Below are positions 17,452-26,487 of a stretch of 64,000 nucleotides of DNA, piece by piece. The notes under the pieces were generated by a model. It was not told the origin of the DNA and searched no databases. It saw only the letters and a list, made by a program, of their open reading frames with translations. The position numbers and the translations under genes are program-made. Position 1 is the stretch's first letter; each line of letters starts with the position of its first letter. This DNA comes from Jiangella asiatica (lineage in GTDB: Bacteria; Actinomycetota; Actinomycetes; Jiangellales; Jiangellaceae), in NCBI RefSeq assembly GCF_004349065.1, contig NZ_SMKZ01000003.1, positions 186,001-250,000 of the forward strand. Reading direction: 5' to 3'.

Positions 17452-18735
17452 TCAGTGGCCGGAGTCGATGAGCTGTTGGGCCTCGGCGACGAACGCCTCG
17501 GCCGCGTCAGCGGCGTCGCGCTGGCCGAACAGCACTTCCTGCGAGTAGCGGTCGAACATCTCCGATCGGATGTTGCGCGTCCCGGCCGGGTCCGGTGCCG
17601 GTGCCGGCCTGCTGTTGCCGTCCTGGCTCAGGTACTCGACGTACTCGACGATCTGCTGTTCCTTGGCGTCCAGCCCGTCCTTGACGGACGCGGCGATGCT
17701 CTGGTTCGGCGGCACGCCACGGGTCAGGCCGAGGATCTCCCCGGCGTCGGGGTCGTTGACGAGGAAGTCGACGAGCGCGACGGCCTCGTCCGGATGCTCG
17801 GTCTCGGCGTTGACCGCCCAGCTGTTCGAGCGCATCAGGTACACGCCGGGGTTGCCGGCCTCGTTCGGCAGCGGGCCGTACGCCCATTCGTCGTTCGGCA
17901 GGGTGATGCTCGTGCCGTAGATGCTCATGGCGACCTGGTTCTTCGCCACCGGTGACTCGGTGACGTCGCCGCCGGCGCTGGCCACCGTCACGTCGGCGGG
18001 CGGCACGGCGCCGGCCTCGCGCAGATCGGCCCAGTAGGTCCACCAGTCCACGAGGTCCGGTGCCTCGAAGCCCAGGGACGAGCCGTCCTCGCTGAACCAG
18101 TCGCGGTCGCGTTGGCGCAAGAAGACCTGGAAGTGGTTGGGGAGCGAGCTGCTGTCGGCCAGCGCCCAGCCGCCGTCGTCGATCGTCGCCTGGATCTCGA
18201 CGGCGAGGTCGGCGAACTCCTCCCAGGTGGTCTCCGCGGTCGGCAGCTCGAAGCCGGCGGCATCGAACGCCGACGGCCGGACCACCAGCGCCATCGGGCT
18301 GCTGCCGGCCGGGAGCTCGTAGAGCCGGTCGTCGACCATCGCCTGGGCGAGGAACCCGTCGTCGATCTGCGAGGTGTCCAGGACGTCGTCGTACTCGCCG
18401 AGATCGAGGAGCAGGCCCTGGTCGGCGTACGTCGTCACCTGGTCGTCCTGGAACACGTCCGGCGCGGCGTCGGAGGCGAACTGCGTGTTCAGCTTGTCGT
18501 AGTAGCCGGAGAACGAGGCCGGGCTGACCTCGACGTCGATGTCCGGGTTCCGCTCCTCGAACAGCTCGACGGCTTCCTGCGTGGCCTCGGCCCGGGCGGG
18601 ATTGCCCCACCACGTCATCCGCAGCGTGACCGCGTCGGAGGTGTTGGCGCCGGAGTCCTCGCCGTCGCCTGCGGATCCGCAGGCCGCGGCGGTCAGTGCC
18701 GCGACGAGCAGGGCTGTGCAGAGTCTGGTGCGCAT
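17452..18735 (-). CDS. CUT1 extracellular solute-binding lipoprotein
   Basis: 427 residues with a Sec lipoprotein signal ending A-A-A-C (Cys19) and an acidic linker. The mature MalE-type binding protein starts around TLRMTWWGN. A GGAG ribosome site precedes ATG 18735. It lies 80 bases downstream of the GntR gene on the same strand, so the regulator and transporter are probably co-transcribed. The ligand could be a sugar or a sugar-like amide; the neighbouring amide hydrolases favour an amide-containing compound (inference). Confidence 0.86.
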   Translation of the reverse strand: MRTRLCTALLVAALTAAACGSAGDGEDSGANTSDAVTLRMTWWGNPARAEATQEAVELFEERNPDIDVEVSPASFSGYYDKLNTQFASDAAPDVFQDDQVTTYADQGLLLDLGEYDDVLDTSQIDDGFLAQAMVDDRLYELPAGSSPMALVVRPSAFDAAGFELPTAETTWEEFADLAVEIQATIDDGGWALADSSSLPNHFQVFLRQRDRDWFSEDGSSLGFEAPDLVDWWTYWADLREAGAVPPADVTVASAGGDVTESPVAKNQVAMSIYGTSITLPNDEWAYGPLPNEAGNPGVYLMRSNSWAVNAETEHPDEAVALVDFLVNDPDAGEILGLTRGVPPNQSIAASVKDGLDAKEQQIVEYVEYLSQDGNSRPAPAPDPAGTRNIRSEMFDRYSQEVLFGQRDAADAAEAFVAEAQQLIDSGH

Positions 18736-18815
18736 GGGTGTGCTCCGTTCTCGCGGGTCAACGGGCAGCGTCGACGGGGTCGTCGCCCGGTGGACGACGG
18801 GTGGTGCGTGGCGGC

Positions 18816-19841
18816 TCAGCGCGAGGCGACGTGCAGCCGCTGGAGGTCGAGCATCAGCTCACGGTCGGACTTCAGTGTCTGGACCAGATGGTGTAGCGAC
18901 TTCTCCTGAGGGACGTGCTTGAGCTCGATGAGGGCGTGGTGCGGCCCGGCCAGTTCCCGGACGCGTTCGGTGGCGGCGGACGTGTGCAGCACGACGTCGG
19001 TCCGCTCCAGCGCGTCGGCCATCGCCGCCGGGTCCGCGTCGCTGACGAACGGCAGGTCCGTCAGATCGGGGCGCTGGACCCGCAGCAGGTCGGCGTAGAT
19101 CGGCCGCGTCTCCGGCCGTGCCACCAGCAGCGGGGGAGTCGCCGAGGTGGCGCCTGGCACGCGGGCGAGCAGCCTTTCCTCCAGCCGGGACACCACCGTC
19201 AGGACCCGGACCGGCCGGTCGGTGAGCAGTCGCTCCACCTCGCGCGCGTGGAAGGCCAGGCTGACGACGTACGTGGCGCGGCCGAGCTCAGCGGCGGCGT
19301 CGCCGGTGCGCAGCCGCTCCAGGCTGACCGCACGGACCGTACCGATGTCGGCCTGGACGTGCTCGGAGATCAGCTGGGCGTATCGTGCGGTGGACGCGGC
19401 GACGCCGACGAACACGACGTCGACGCCGTTCTGGAGCAGGGCCAGCCGCTGCGCCATCGCCCTGGCGGTCTCGCGCGGCTCCGATCCGGTCCGGATCAGG
19501 TCCGCGAGTGCCGCGTCTGCCCGCGCCCAGGTCATGTCGGGGCTCGCGACGTCGCTGCCGGTGCTCTCCGGCAGTGTGGTGAAGGTGCCGGCGCCGCGCT
19601 GCGTGACGACCAGGCCGGTCTTGCCCAGCTCCTCGTAGGCCTGGCGGACGGTGTCGACGGCGACACCGAGCTGGCTCGAGAGCGCGCGGACGGACGGCAG
19701 CCGCGTGCCGGTGGGCACGGCGCCGGTGGCGATCGCGTACTCCAGCTGGGTCTTCAGCTGCACCCAGATCGGCACGCCCGAGCTGTGGTCGGCCTGGAGC
19801 CGATGCCAGGGCTCGGGAAGCGCGCCGTCCGGATGCGTCAT
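18816..19841 (-). CDS. GntR-family regulator with unassigned effector domain
   Basis: 341 residues. The winged-helix GntR domain (about 20-95) contains TRLPSVRALSSQLGVAVDTVRQAYEEL-type sequence. The effector part (about 110-340) does not look like UTRA, FCD or aminotransferase. It has a VDVVFVGVAAST strand and repeated alternating alpha/beta segments, suggesting a Rossmann-like or periplasmic-binding-like sensor. ATG 19841 has no Shine-Dalgarno sequence and lies seven bases after a -10, so the mRNA may be leaderless. It probably controls the CUT1 operon 18735-13323 and itself through the palindrome at 19844-19855. Confidence 0.84.
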   Translation of the reverse strand: MTHPDGALPEPWHRLQADHSSGVPIWVQLKTQLEYAIATGAVPTGTRLPSVRALSSQLGVAVDTVRQAYEELGKTGLVVTQRGAGTFTTLPESTGSDVASPDMTWARADAALADLIRTGSEPRETARAMAQRLALLQNGVDVVFVGVAASTARYAQLISEHVQADIGTVRAVSLERLRTGDAAAELGRATYVVSLAFHAREVERLLTDRPVRVLTVVSRLEERLLARVPGATSATPPLLVARPETRPIYADLLRVQRPDLTDLPFVSDADPAAMADALERTDVVLHTSAATERVRELAGPHHALIELKHVPQEKSLHHLVQTLKSDRELMLDLQRLHVASR

Positions 19842-19843
19842 GC

Positions 19844-19876
19844 TGTTATACAACACCCCAACAGTTTGCTCGTCAA
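19844..19876 (-). promoter_or_regulatory. GntR gene promoter with overlapping palindrome
   Basis: Minus strand: TTGACG (19871-19876), 17 bp, TTGTAT (19848-19853); transcription would begin at or next to ATG 19841. TGTTATACAACA (19844-19855) is a near-palindrome with TGTT/AACA arms overlapping the -10, the usual shape of a GntR operator. It is the only such element I see near this gene. Confidence 0.5.
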
Positions 19877-20079
19877 GTACGGCCGCGGACCTGGCTACCG
19901 TGACGGTGTGCACCGCGAAGATGTCACGACGGCACCGTCGATCGTGAACCACGCCGCCGCGATCGCCGGGGTTTTCGGGGTGCTGCGGGTGGCCGGCCGG
20001 GGACGACGCGGACGCACCCTTGCGGCAATAGTGCACAAACCCGGATCATGTCCGGGCCAACTTTCTGGAGGAGATGATG

Positions 20080-21567
20080 ATGGGCGGCGTCGATCGTCGG
20101 ACCTTTCTCGCGTGGCTGGGTAGCACGGCCGTCGGCACCGGCGCGGTCGGATGGTTGTCATCCGGCTCCGCCGCGGCGGCCGAGCGCGCCACCGTCGACG
20201 CGGGACTGACCGTTCTGACCGGCGCGACACTCATCGACGGCACCGGCGCGCCGCCGGTGCCGTCCGCGACGGTGGTCCTGGCAGGCGAGCGCATCCTCGC
20301 CGTCGGGCGGAACCGGGACGTTCCCGCCATCGCGGGCGTGCGGGTCGTCGACCTGGCCGGCAAGTACGTCGTTCCCGGGCTGTGGGACGTGCACACCCAC
20401 AGCTCCGAGATCGCAACCACGTTCCCGCCGATGCACCTCGTGTACGGCGTCACCGGCATCCGCGAGATGCGTGGCTCTGCCGAGACGCACGACGTGTGGG
20501 CGCGCATCCAGCGCGGTGAGCTCGACGGACCCTCCATGGTCATCGCCAGCAAGGTCCTGGACGGGCCGGACTCGCGCAACCCGTTCAGCGTCCCCATCGT
20601 CACCGAGGAGGATGCGCGTCAGGCCATGGCCGAGGCGAAGGCCGACGGCGCTGACCTCGTCAAGGTCTACTCCTTCATGGATCGCCAGACGCACGCCGTG
20701 ATCGCTCGGGAGGCGGACCGGGTCGGGCTGCGGATCGCTGGTCACAGCCCGTCGCCGATCCCGGTCCAGGACGCGATCGACGTCGGGCAGCTCTCGATCG
20801 AGCACAACTACGGGATGCACCTGTCCACGTCCGCGGACAGGGACGAGTACTTCGCCCAGCTCGAGCAGATGCCCGACGACGCGGACGACCCCAACTGGTG
20901 GGGCTGGCAGGCCTCGACGCTCGAGCGCGAGGCGTTCCGGACCTACCGTCCCGAGTTCGCCGCCGAGCTCGCCGGTCGGCTCACCGAGCGCGGCGCCTGG
21001 CACGTCCCCACGCTCGCGGTGGAGTCGTCCATCTCGCGCCACCCGTCGAAGCACCTCGAAAACCCCGAGCTGGTCGAGCTGATGGAGCGGTTCATGCCGC
21101 GCAGCCTGCGCGAGGAGTGGGTGACGTGGATCGGCGCGTGGCCCCCGTGGACCCCCGAGCGCGAAGCCATGGAGCTGGCGTACTTCGACGCGAAGCTCCA
21201 GCTCGTCGGCGACATCGCCGCAGCGGGCGGGAACACCGGCACCGGCACCGACACCGGCGTCGCGTTCGTCTTCCCGGGCCTGGCCACGCACGACGAGCTG
21301 GAGCTGCTGGTCCGCGCCGGCATGTCGCCGATGCGCGCGCTGCAGGCGGCCACCCGCGACGCGGCCCGCTGCGCCGAGCAGGAGCACGTCGCCGGCACGG
21401 TCACCGCCGGCAAGCGCGCCGACCTGCTGGTCCTCGACGCCGACCCGCTGGCCGACATCCGCAACAGCCGCCAGATCCACGCCGTCGTCGCCCGCGGCCG
21501 CTACCTCGGACCGGCGCAGCGCCAGGAGATCTTCGACGAGCTGGAGCAGGCCGCCCAGGAGAGCTGA
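20080..21567 (+). CDS. Tat-exported metal-dependent amidohydrolase (imidazolonepropionase-like)
   Basis: About 495 residues. Twin-arginine signal D-R-R-T-F-L-A near residue 6 with a hydrophobic core ending at an AAAA site. Amidohydrolase motifs are complete: WDVHTH (HxH), DLVKVYS lysine, IAGHSP and SIEHNYG histidines, and GTDTG aspartate. It belongs to the group with imidazolonepropionase and prolidase-like enzymes, which hydrolyse cyclic or peptide amides. Three ATGs in phase (20074, 20077, 20080) follow GGAGGAG (20067-20073). The third has the best spacing and was used. It is alone on the plus strand between two minus-strand operons and faces a GntR/UTRA gene. Confidence 0.84.
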   Translation: MGGVDRRTFLAWLGSTAVGTGAVGWLSSGSAAAAERATVDAGLTVLTGATLIDGTGAPPVPSATVVLAGERILAVGRNRDVPAIAGVRVVDLAGKYVVPGLWDVHTHSSEIATTFPPMHLVYGVTGIREMRGSAETHDVWARIQRGELDGPSMVIASKVLDGPDSRNPFSVPIVTEEDARQAMAEAKADGADLVKVYSFMDRQTHAVIAREADRVGLRIAGHSPSPIPVQDAIDVGQLSIEHNYGMHLSTSADRDEYFAQLEQMPDDADDPNWWGWQASTLEREAFRTYRPEFAAELAGRLTERGAWHVPTLAVESSISRHPSKHLENPELVELMERFMPRSLREEWVTWIGAWPPWTPEREAMELAYFDAKLQLVGDIAAAGGNTGTGTDTGVAFVFPGLATHDELELLVRAGMSPMRALQAATRDAARCAEQEHVAGTVTAGKRADLLVLDADPLADIRNSRQIHAVVARGRYLGPAQRQEIFDELEQAAQES

Positions 21568-21584
21568 GCCCGGTGGCGGTTCAG
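21564..21584. terminator. Small hairpin between converging genes
   Basis: CTGAGCC (21564-21570) and GGTTCAG (21578-21584) can pair over seven positions with one G-U, loop of seven bases. It spans the stops of the amidohydrolase and the converging GntR gene. Weak, without a U tract. Confidence 0.3.
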
Positions 21585-22300
21585 CGGGTGATGCGCATGC
21601 GCACCAGGTCGGTGCGCTGGTAGGACACGCCGTGGGCGACGGGCTCGCCGCGGCGGGCGAACGTCGTCTGGGTCGCGCGCAGCACCGGGGCGCCGTCGTC
21701 CAGGTCGAGGGCGCGGGCGTCCTCGCCGTGGATGCAGACGGCTTCCAGCTCGGTCGACGCGTGCATGGCCGCGCCGGGAGTGTGCCGGTTCAGCAGTTCG
21801 TACAGGGACGTGTCGATGTGCAGCATCGGGTTGGGGTCGATCGGCCGCCCGAACAGCTGCGCCGGGATGATCTCGCTCATGAGCGCCGACGGTGCGCCGT
21901 TCACGGCGAAGAGCCGGCGTACGTGCCAGGCCTTGGCGCCGCCCTCGATCTGAAGCGCCGCCGCTGACGCCGTCGGCGGGGTCACGAGGTCGCAGGAGGC
22001 GTCGAGGAGGGTGACGATCCGGCCGCCGGCGCCGACACGGTCGCGGTACGACTCGATCTTCGACATGTTCAGCGACGCCACCTTCGGGGGCGCGCTCACG
22101 AAGGTGCCGGCGCCCCACCTGCGGGTGACGATGTTCTCCGCCGCGAGGACGACCAGCGCCTCCCGCACCGTCGTCCGGGAGACGTCGAGAGTCTCGGCGA
22201 GGTCCTTTTCCGGCGGCAGCCGGTCGCCGGGCCTGAACTGGGCCGCGATGAGGTGACGCAGCCGCAACAGCGCGCTCTGTGCCGCGGAGTCCCGCCTCAT
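21581..22300 (-). CDS. GntR/HutC-family regulator with UTRA domain
   Basis: 239 residues: winged helix about 8-70 (DRLPPEKDLAETLDVSRTTVREAL) and a UTRA ligand domain about 90-235 (AWHVRRLFAVNGAPSALMSEIIP, then a C-terminal HGVSYQRTDLVRMRI strand). ATG 22300. It is the last gene of the minus-strand peptide operon, 25 bases after the M19 gene. The inverted repeat at 32418-32461 over the operon promoter is the best candidate target. Its ligand may be the imported peptide or its product. Confidence 0.86.
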   Translation of the reverse strand: MRRDSAAQSALLRLRHLIAAQFRPGDRLPPEKDLAETLDVSRTTVREALVVLAAENIVTRRWGAGTFVSAPPKVASLNMSKIESYRDRVGAGGRIVTLLDASCDLVTPPTASAAALQIEGGAKAWHVRRLFAVNGAPSALMSEIIPAQLFGRPIDPNPMLHIDTSLYELLNRHTPGAAMHASTELEAVCIHGEDARALDLDDGAPVLRATQTTFARRGEPVAHGVSYQRTDLVRMRITR

Positions 22301-22325
22301 GCTCGACTACCGTCCTTGTCCGAGA

Positions 22326-23546
22326 TCATCGGTCGTCGTCGGTGGACCGCCACACCGACTCGAGCACCCGCAGCGTGTTGCCGCCGAGCACCTTGCCGAT
22401 GTCTGCATCAGAGTATCCGTGCTGCACCAGCCAGCCGGTGATGTTGTGGAAGCTCTCGCCCGGATTCTCCACGCCGTCGACGTAGTCGACCATGGGGTGT
22501 TCGGGCCGCCCCTCGTCCTTGTGGGCGTAGTTGCCCGCGTAGGTGCGGTGCACGGCCACGTGGTCGCCGAACATGGTGTCCGGGCCGAACGTCACGTGGT
22601 CGATGCCGACGAGGTCGACGCAGTACTGGAAGTGGTCCATGAAGGACTCCAGCGAGTGCGTCAGGTGCCGCTCGGACAGGGTCGTGTGGGGTGCGGCCTC
22701 GATGCCGATGATCCCGCCGCGCTCAGCGCAGGCGACGATCACCTCGTCGGGCTTGAGCCGGGGGATGGGCCAGACGGCGCGGGCACCGGCGTGGGTGATC
22801 ACGACCGGCACGGACGACGACTCGATGACGTCGAGGCTGGTGCGGTCGCCGCAGTGCGAGATGTCGATCGCCATGCCGAGCTTGTTCATCCGCTCCACGG
22901 CCCGCCGGCCGAAGTGCGTCAGGCCGGCGTCGGAGCGCTCGGACAACCCCGAGCCCAGCAGGTTGGCCTGCGAGTACGCGATGCCCAGTTGCCGCACACC
23001 GAATCCATAGAGCATGTCGATCCGGTCGAGCTCGTTTTCGATCATGGTCGCGCACTCGAGCCCGGCGACGAGGGCCAGCTGGCCGGCCGCCTTGGCGTCG
23101 CGGATGTCCCGCACGGTCGTGGCGTGGACGACGAAGTCCTGCTTGGCCAGGTCCGCCAGCCGGAAGCCGAGCGCGTAGATCATGTCGTCCCACTTCCAGC
23201 CGTGCTGGCTGGTGACGCACGATGCTCCGGCCATGAAGTTGTCGACGACCGCGGTCAGCCCGGAGTGGGCCAGGCCCTCGTAGGCGGTGCGCTGCCGGCC
23301 GGTTCGGTTGTAGCGCCGGATCTCGTCGGGGTTCTCCGGCAGGACGACGGCGTGCTCGTGCAGCGAGATCACGATGTTCTCGTCGAGCAGCCGGGCGACC
23401 CGCGCCCGCTCGTCCTCGGTGAGCCCGCCGTCGTACACGGGGACCCGGCCGACCTCGGCGGCGAGCTCGAAGTCCTGATAGTCGGCACCGGCCTGGAGGT
23501 ACGAGTACGCGCGGTAGCCGTCGTACGCCGGCGCGGGGGACGTCAT
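22326..23546 (-). CDS. M19 membrane-dipeptidase-family protein, copy 1
   Basis: 406 residues. TIM-barrel metal-dependent dipeptidase family: ALVAGLE carries the bridging glutamate, DISHCGDR and ITHAGAR carry the two histidines, and FGPDTMFGDH the late aspartate. The first motif, normally HxD, is H63-E-H65. It has no signal peptide or anchor, so it is cytoplasmic. ATG 23546 was chosen over a longer reading frame because the match to the second copy (31201-32403) begins there. Long identical blocks (ACAERGG, HSLES, MDHFQYCVDLVGIDHV) show that the two are paralogues. They are at opposite ends of the operon. Confidence 0.85.
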   Translation of the reverse strand: MTSPAPAYDGYRAYSYLQAGADYQDFELAAEVGRVPVYDGGLTEDERARVARLLDENIVISLHEHAVVLPENPDEIRRYNRTGRQRTAYEGLAHSGLTAVVDNFMAGASCVTSQHGWKWDDMIYALGFRLADLAKQDFVVHATTVRDIRDAKAAGQLALVAGLECATMIENELDRIDMLYGFGVRQLGIAYSQANLLGSGLSERSDAGLTHFGRRAVERMNKLGMAIDISHCGDRTSLDVIESSSVPVVITHAGARAVWPIPRLKPDEVIVACAERGGIIGIEAAPHTTLSERHLTHSLESFMDHFQYCVDLVGIDHVTFGPDTMFGDHVAVHRTYAGNYAHKDEGRPEHPMVDYVDGVENPGESFHNITGWLVQHGYSDADIGKVLGGNTLRVLESVWRSTDDDR

Positions 23547-23566
23547 GGTCACTGTGCTCCTCGGTA

Positions 23567-24583
23567 TCACGCGGTCGCAGGTTCGGCCTGCTCCGGCATG
23601 GGGTGGTGGCAGGCGAACGCCTGCCGGTGCCGGTCGTCGCCGACGAGCTGCGGCTCGACCGTCGCGCACTCGTCGGTCGCCTTCCAGCAGCGGGTCCTGA
23701 ACCGGCAGCCCGACGGGGGATCCACAGGGCTCGGCGGGTCGCCGTCGAGCAGGCGGCGCGTCCGCCGCCCGCGCACCCGCGGGTCGGGCACCGGCACGGC
23801 GGACAACAGCGCCGACGTGTACGGGTGGCGGGGGCTGCCGTAGACGTCGCGCCGCGACCCGAGCTCGGCCAGCTTGCCGAGATACATCACGCCGACTCGG
23901 TCGGAGATGTGCCGGACGACGGACAGGTCGTGTGCGATGAACACGTAGGCCAGCCCGAGCTCACGCTGCAGGCGCTGGAACAGGTTGACGACCTGCGCCT
24001 GGATGGACACGTCGAGTGCGGAGACCGGTTCGTCGCAGACGACCACGTCGGGGGCGAGCGCGAGCGCCCGCGCGATACCGATGCGCTGCCGCTGCCCGCC
24101 GGAGAACTGGAACGGATACCGGTCGAGGTGGTCCGGGTCGAGCCCGACCAGCTCGACGAGCTCGGCGATCCGCGCGGCCTGCTGCTTGCGCGGCAGCAGG
24201 TCGCGGTGGATCTCGAACGGCTGACGGAGCAGCTCGCGGACCGTCCGGCGCGGGTTGAGCGACGTGTACGGGTCCTGCAGCACTATCTGCACGCGTCGGC
24301 GCAGCTCGCGCAGCCGGCGGCCGCGCGCGGCGTGTACGTCGGCGCCGCGGAACCGGACGGTGCCGGACGTCGGCGTCTCCAGCCCGACGATCATGCGGGC
24401 GAGCGTGGTCTTGCCGCAGCCGGACTCGCCCACGATCCCGAGGGTCTCGCCGGCGCTGAGCTCGAAGCTCACCCCGTCGACGGCCCGGACGACAGGTGCC
24501 GGGCGGCCGGGCAGGACCGCGCGGCGGCTGGCGAAGTGCCGGGTCAGGTCATCGACGGAAAGCACAGGTTCAGATGCGGCCAT
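23567..24583 (-). CDS. Oligopeptide ABC transporter ATPase (DppF/OppF type)
   Basis: 338 residues: Walker A GESGCGKTT, signature FSGGQRQRIG, Walker B VVVCDEPVSALD, switch histidine IAHD. The C-terminal Opp/Dpp domain has SGCRFRTRC...C cysteines that can bind an Fe-S cluster. ATG 24583 follows GGAGG and overlaps the DppD-type gene by 14 bases; upstream codons in the frame belong to that gene. It drives the importer of 28550-31204. Confidence 0.9.
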   Translation of the reverse strand: MAASEPVLSVDDLTRHFASRRAVLPGRPAPVVRAVDGVSFELSAGETLGIVGESGCGKTTLARMIVGLETPTSGTVRFRGADVHAARGRRLRELRRRVQIVLQDPYTSLNPRRTVRELLRQPFEIHRDLLPRKQQAARIAELVELVGLDPDHLDRYPFQFSGGQRQRIGIARALALAPDVVVCDEPVSALDVSIQAQVVNLFQRLQRELGLAYVFIAHDLSVVRHISDRVGVMYLGKLAELGSRRDVYGSPRHPYTSALLSAVPVPDPRVRGRRTRRLLDGDPPSPVDPPSGCRFRTRCWKATDECATVEPQLVGDDRHRQAFACHHPMPEQAEPATA

Positions 24584-25628
24584 GGAGGACCTCCTCTCGA
24601 CGGTGGCAGGCACTCGCCCGGGCGGCCGGTGGGTGCGCCGGCGTCGGCGGTGCCGAATCCGGCGGCGCCAGCTCCGGCCGGGACGTGGAGCAGATGTCCA
24701 CGGCGACATCGCATCGTGTCGCGAACGCGCAGCCGGCCACCCGGCTCAGGACGGTGGGCGGCGAGCCGGGGATGGCCCACAGGCTGACCTCGTCCTGGTC
24801 GAGGCGGGGGATCGAGTGCAGGAGGCCACGGGTGTAGGGGTGCCCCGGGCGGGCGAACACGTCCTCGACCTTGCCGCGTTCCACCACCCGGCCGGCGTAC
24901 ATCACGGCCAGCGTGTCCGCGGTCTCGGCGACGACGCCGAGGTCGTGGGTGATGAGGATCATGCCCATGCCGGTCTCGTCCTGCAGGTCCAGGAGGAGGT
25001 CCATGATCTGCGCCTGGACGGTCACGTCGAGCGCGGTGGTCGGCTCGTCGGCGATGAGCACGGTCGGTTCGAGGGCGAGCGCCATGGCGATCATCGCCCG
25101 CTGCCGCATCCCGCCGGAGAACTGGTGCGGGTACTCCTTCGCCCGCCGCTCGGCCGCGGGGATCCGCACCCGCGCCATCAGTTCCACCGCGCGGGCGGCG
25201 GCGGCGCGCCGGCCCAGGCCGCGGCGGGTGCGCAGCAGCTCGGCGATCTGCTCGCCGACGGAGAACACCGGGTTGAGGGCGGAGAGCGCGTCCTGGAAGA
25301 CGATCGCGATGCGCTCGCCGCTGATGAGACGCCGTTCCTCGGCGGAGGACCTGACGAGGTCCTTGCCCTCGAACAGGACCTGGCCGGCGGTGATCCGGCC
25401 GGGCGGGTCGATCAGGCCCATGACGGAGCGGGCCGTCACGGACTTGCCCGACCCGGACTCACCGAGCACGGCCAGCGTCCGCCCGGCGTACACGTCGAGG
25501 CTGACGTCCTGGACCACCGGGCGGACCCCGTCGCGGGTGTCGAACTCCACGCACAGGTCGCGCACGCTCAGGACCGGCGCGCCGTCGACAGGAGGGCGTC
25601 GGGCGGTGACGACCGTCGTCTCAGGCAT
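24570..25628 (-). CDS. Oligopeptide ABC transporter ATPase (DppD/OppD type)
   Basis: 352 residues: Walker A GESGSGKS, signature FSGGMRQRAM, Walker B VLIADEPTTALD, switch ITHDLG. The C-terminal Opp extension has the cysteine pattern ending CHRREE. ATG 25628 lies eight bases inside the alpha/beta hydrolase gene; ATG 25646 is a possible earlier start. It pairs with the DppF-type ATPase. Confidence 0.9.
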   Translation of the reverse strand: MPETTVVTARRPPVDGAPVLSVRDLCVEFDTRDGVRPVVQDVSLDVYAGRTLAVLGESGSGKSVTARSVMGLIDPPGRITAGQVLFEGKDLVRSSAEERRLISGERIAIVFQDALSALNPVFSVGEQIAELLRTRRGLGRRAAAARAVELMARVRIPAAERRAKEYPHQFSGGMRQRAMIAMALALEPTVLIADEPTTALDVTVQAQIMDLLLDLQDETGMGMILITHDLGVVAETADTLAVMYAGRVVERGKVEDVFARPGHPYTRGLLHSIPRLDQDEVSLWAIPGSPPTVLSRVAGCAFATRCDVAVDICSTSRPELAPPDSAPPTPAHPPAARASACHRREEVLHGRI

Positions 25629-26487
25629 GGGGCACGACCCCGACATCGTGGAGGAACTCCCTCACGGTCGCCTGGAACAGCTCGGGCTCCTCCAGTTGGG
25701 GGGAGTGGCCGGAATGCTCGAACACCACGAGCCGGCCGTCGACGACCCGCTCGGCGATGAGCTGCGACGCGGGGACCGGCGTCCGCCAGTCGTGCCGGCC
25801 GACGGCGACCAGGACCGGGCAGGTGATCTCGGGCAGCCGGCCGGTGAGGTCGTAGCGCGGCATGTTCACGCCGAACGCGTGGTTGTGCGTGGCGTAGTGG
25901 TACTGGGTCGCGGCGGCCTTCCGCTCGACCGCCGCCGGGTCGTAGTGGTGGTCGTAGAGCGGCAGGATCGCCCGCCAGTAGCGCTCGAACTCGGCGTTGT
26001 CGGCGAAGTTCCCGGTGCCGATCCGCTCGATCGCCCACGGGTCGATCGTCACGACGTCGAACGCGCGGGCTCGCTCGACGGCGAGGTGGTCGTGCGACGT
26101 GTCCGCCGCGGTGTCGCGGAGCACCAGCGCCCGGACCCGCTCGGGGTGGGCCAGCGTGTACTCCATCGCCAGGAAGCCGCCGTACGACCCGCCGGCCATC
26201 ACGATGTCGCCGAGATCGAGCCGGTCGCGGATCTCCTCGATGTCGGCGACCCACTGCTCGTGGCTGAACGGGCCGTCGTCGGACGACGAGCCGGAGCCAC
26301 GGGCGTCGAACGTGACGATCCGGCACGCGTCGGCGAACGGGCCGAACGACCGCAGCGGCTCCGACCGCGACCCCAGGCCCGGCGCGCCGTGGTGGACCAC
26401 GAGGGCCGGAGCCTCCACCGGCCCGAGCTCCTCGATGACGATGCGCGCGCCGTTGATCGTCTCCGTGTGGGTGCGAGAGGTGGTCAT
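25621..26487 (-). CDS. Alpha/beta hydrolase, proline iminopeptidase-like (S33)
   Basis: 288 residues, complete triad: nucleophile Ser101 in G-G-S-Y-G-G, aspartate in GRHDWRTP, histidine in EHSGHSP. An HHGAPGLG oxyanion loop comes near the N-terminus. The fold and motifs match proline iminopeptidases and related amide hydrolases. ATG 26487 overlaps the M24 stop by four bases. In this peptide operon an N-terminal proline or cyclic-amide cleaving role is plausible; an ester substrate cannot be excluded. Confidence 0.82.
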   Translation of the reverse strand: MTTSRTHTETINGARIVIEELGPVEAPALVVHHGAPGLGSRSEPLRSFGPFADACRIVTFDARGSGSSSDDGPFSHEQWVADIEEIRDRLDLGDIVMAGGSYGGFLAMEYTLAHPERVRALVLRDTAADTSHDHLAVERARAFDVVTIDPWAIERIGTGNFADNAEFERYWRAILPLYDHHYDPAAVERKAAATQYHYATHNHAFGVNMPRYDLTGRLPEITCPVLVAVGRHDWRTPVPASQLIAERVVDGRLVVFEHSGHSPQLEEPELFQATVREFLHDVGVVPHA

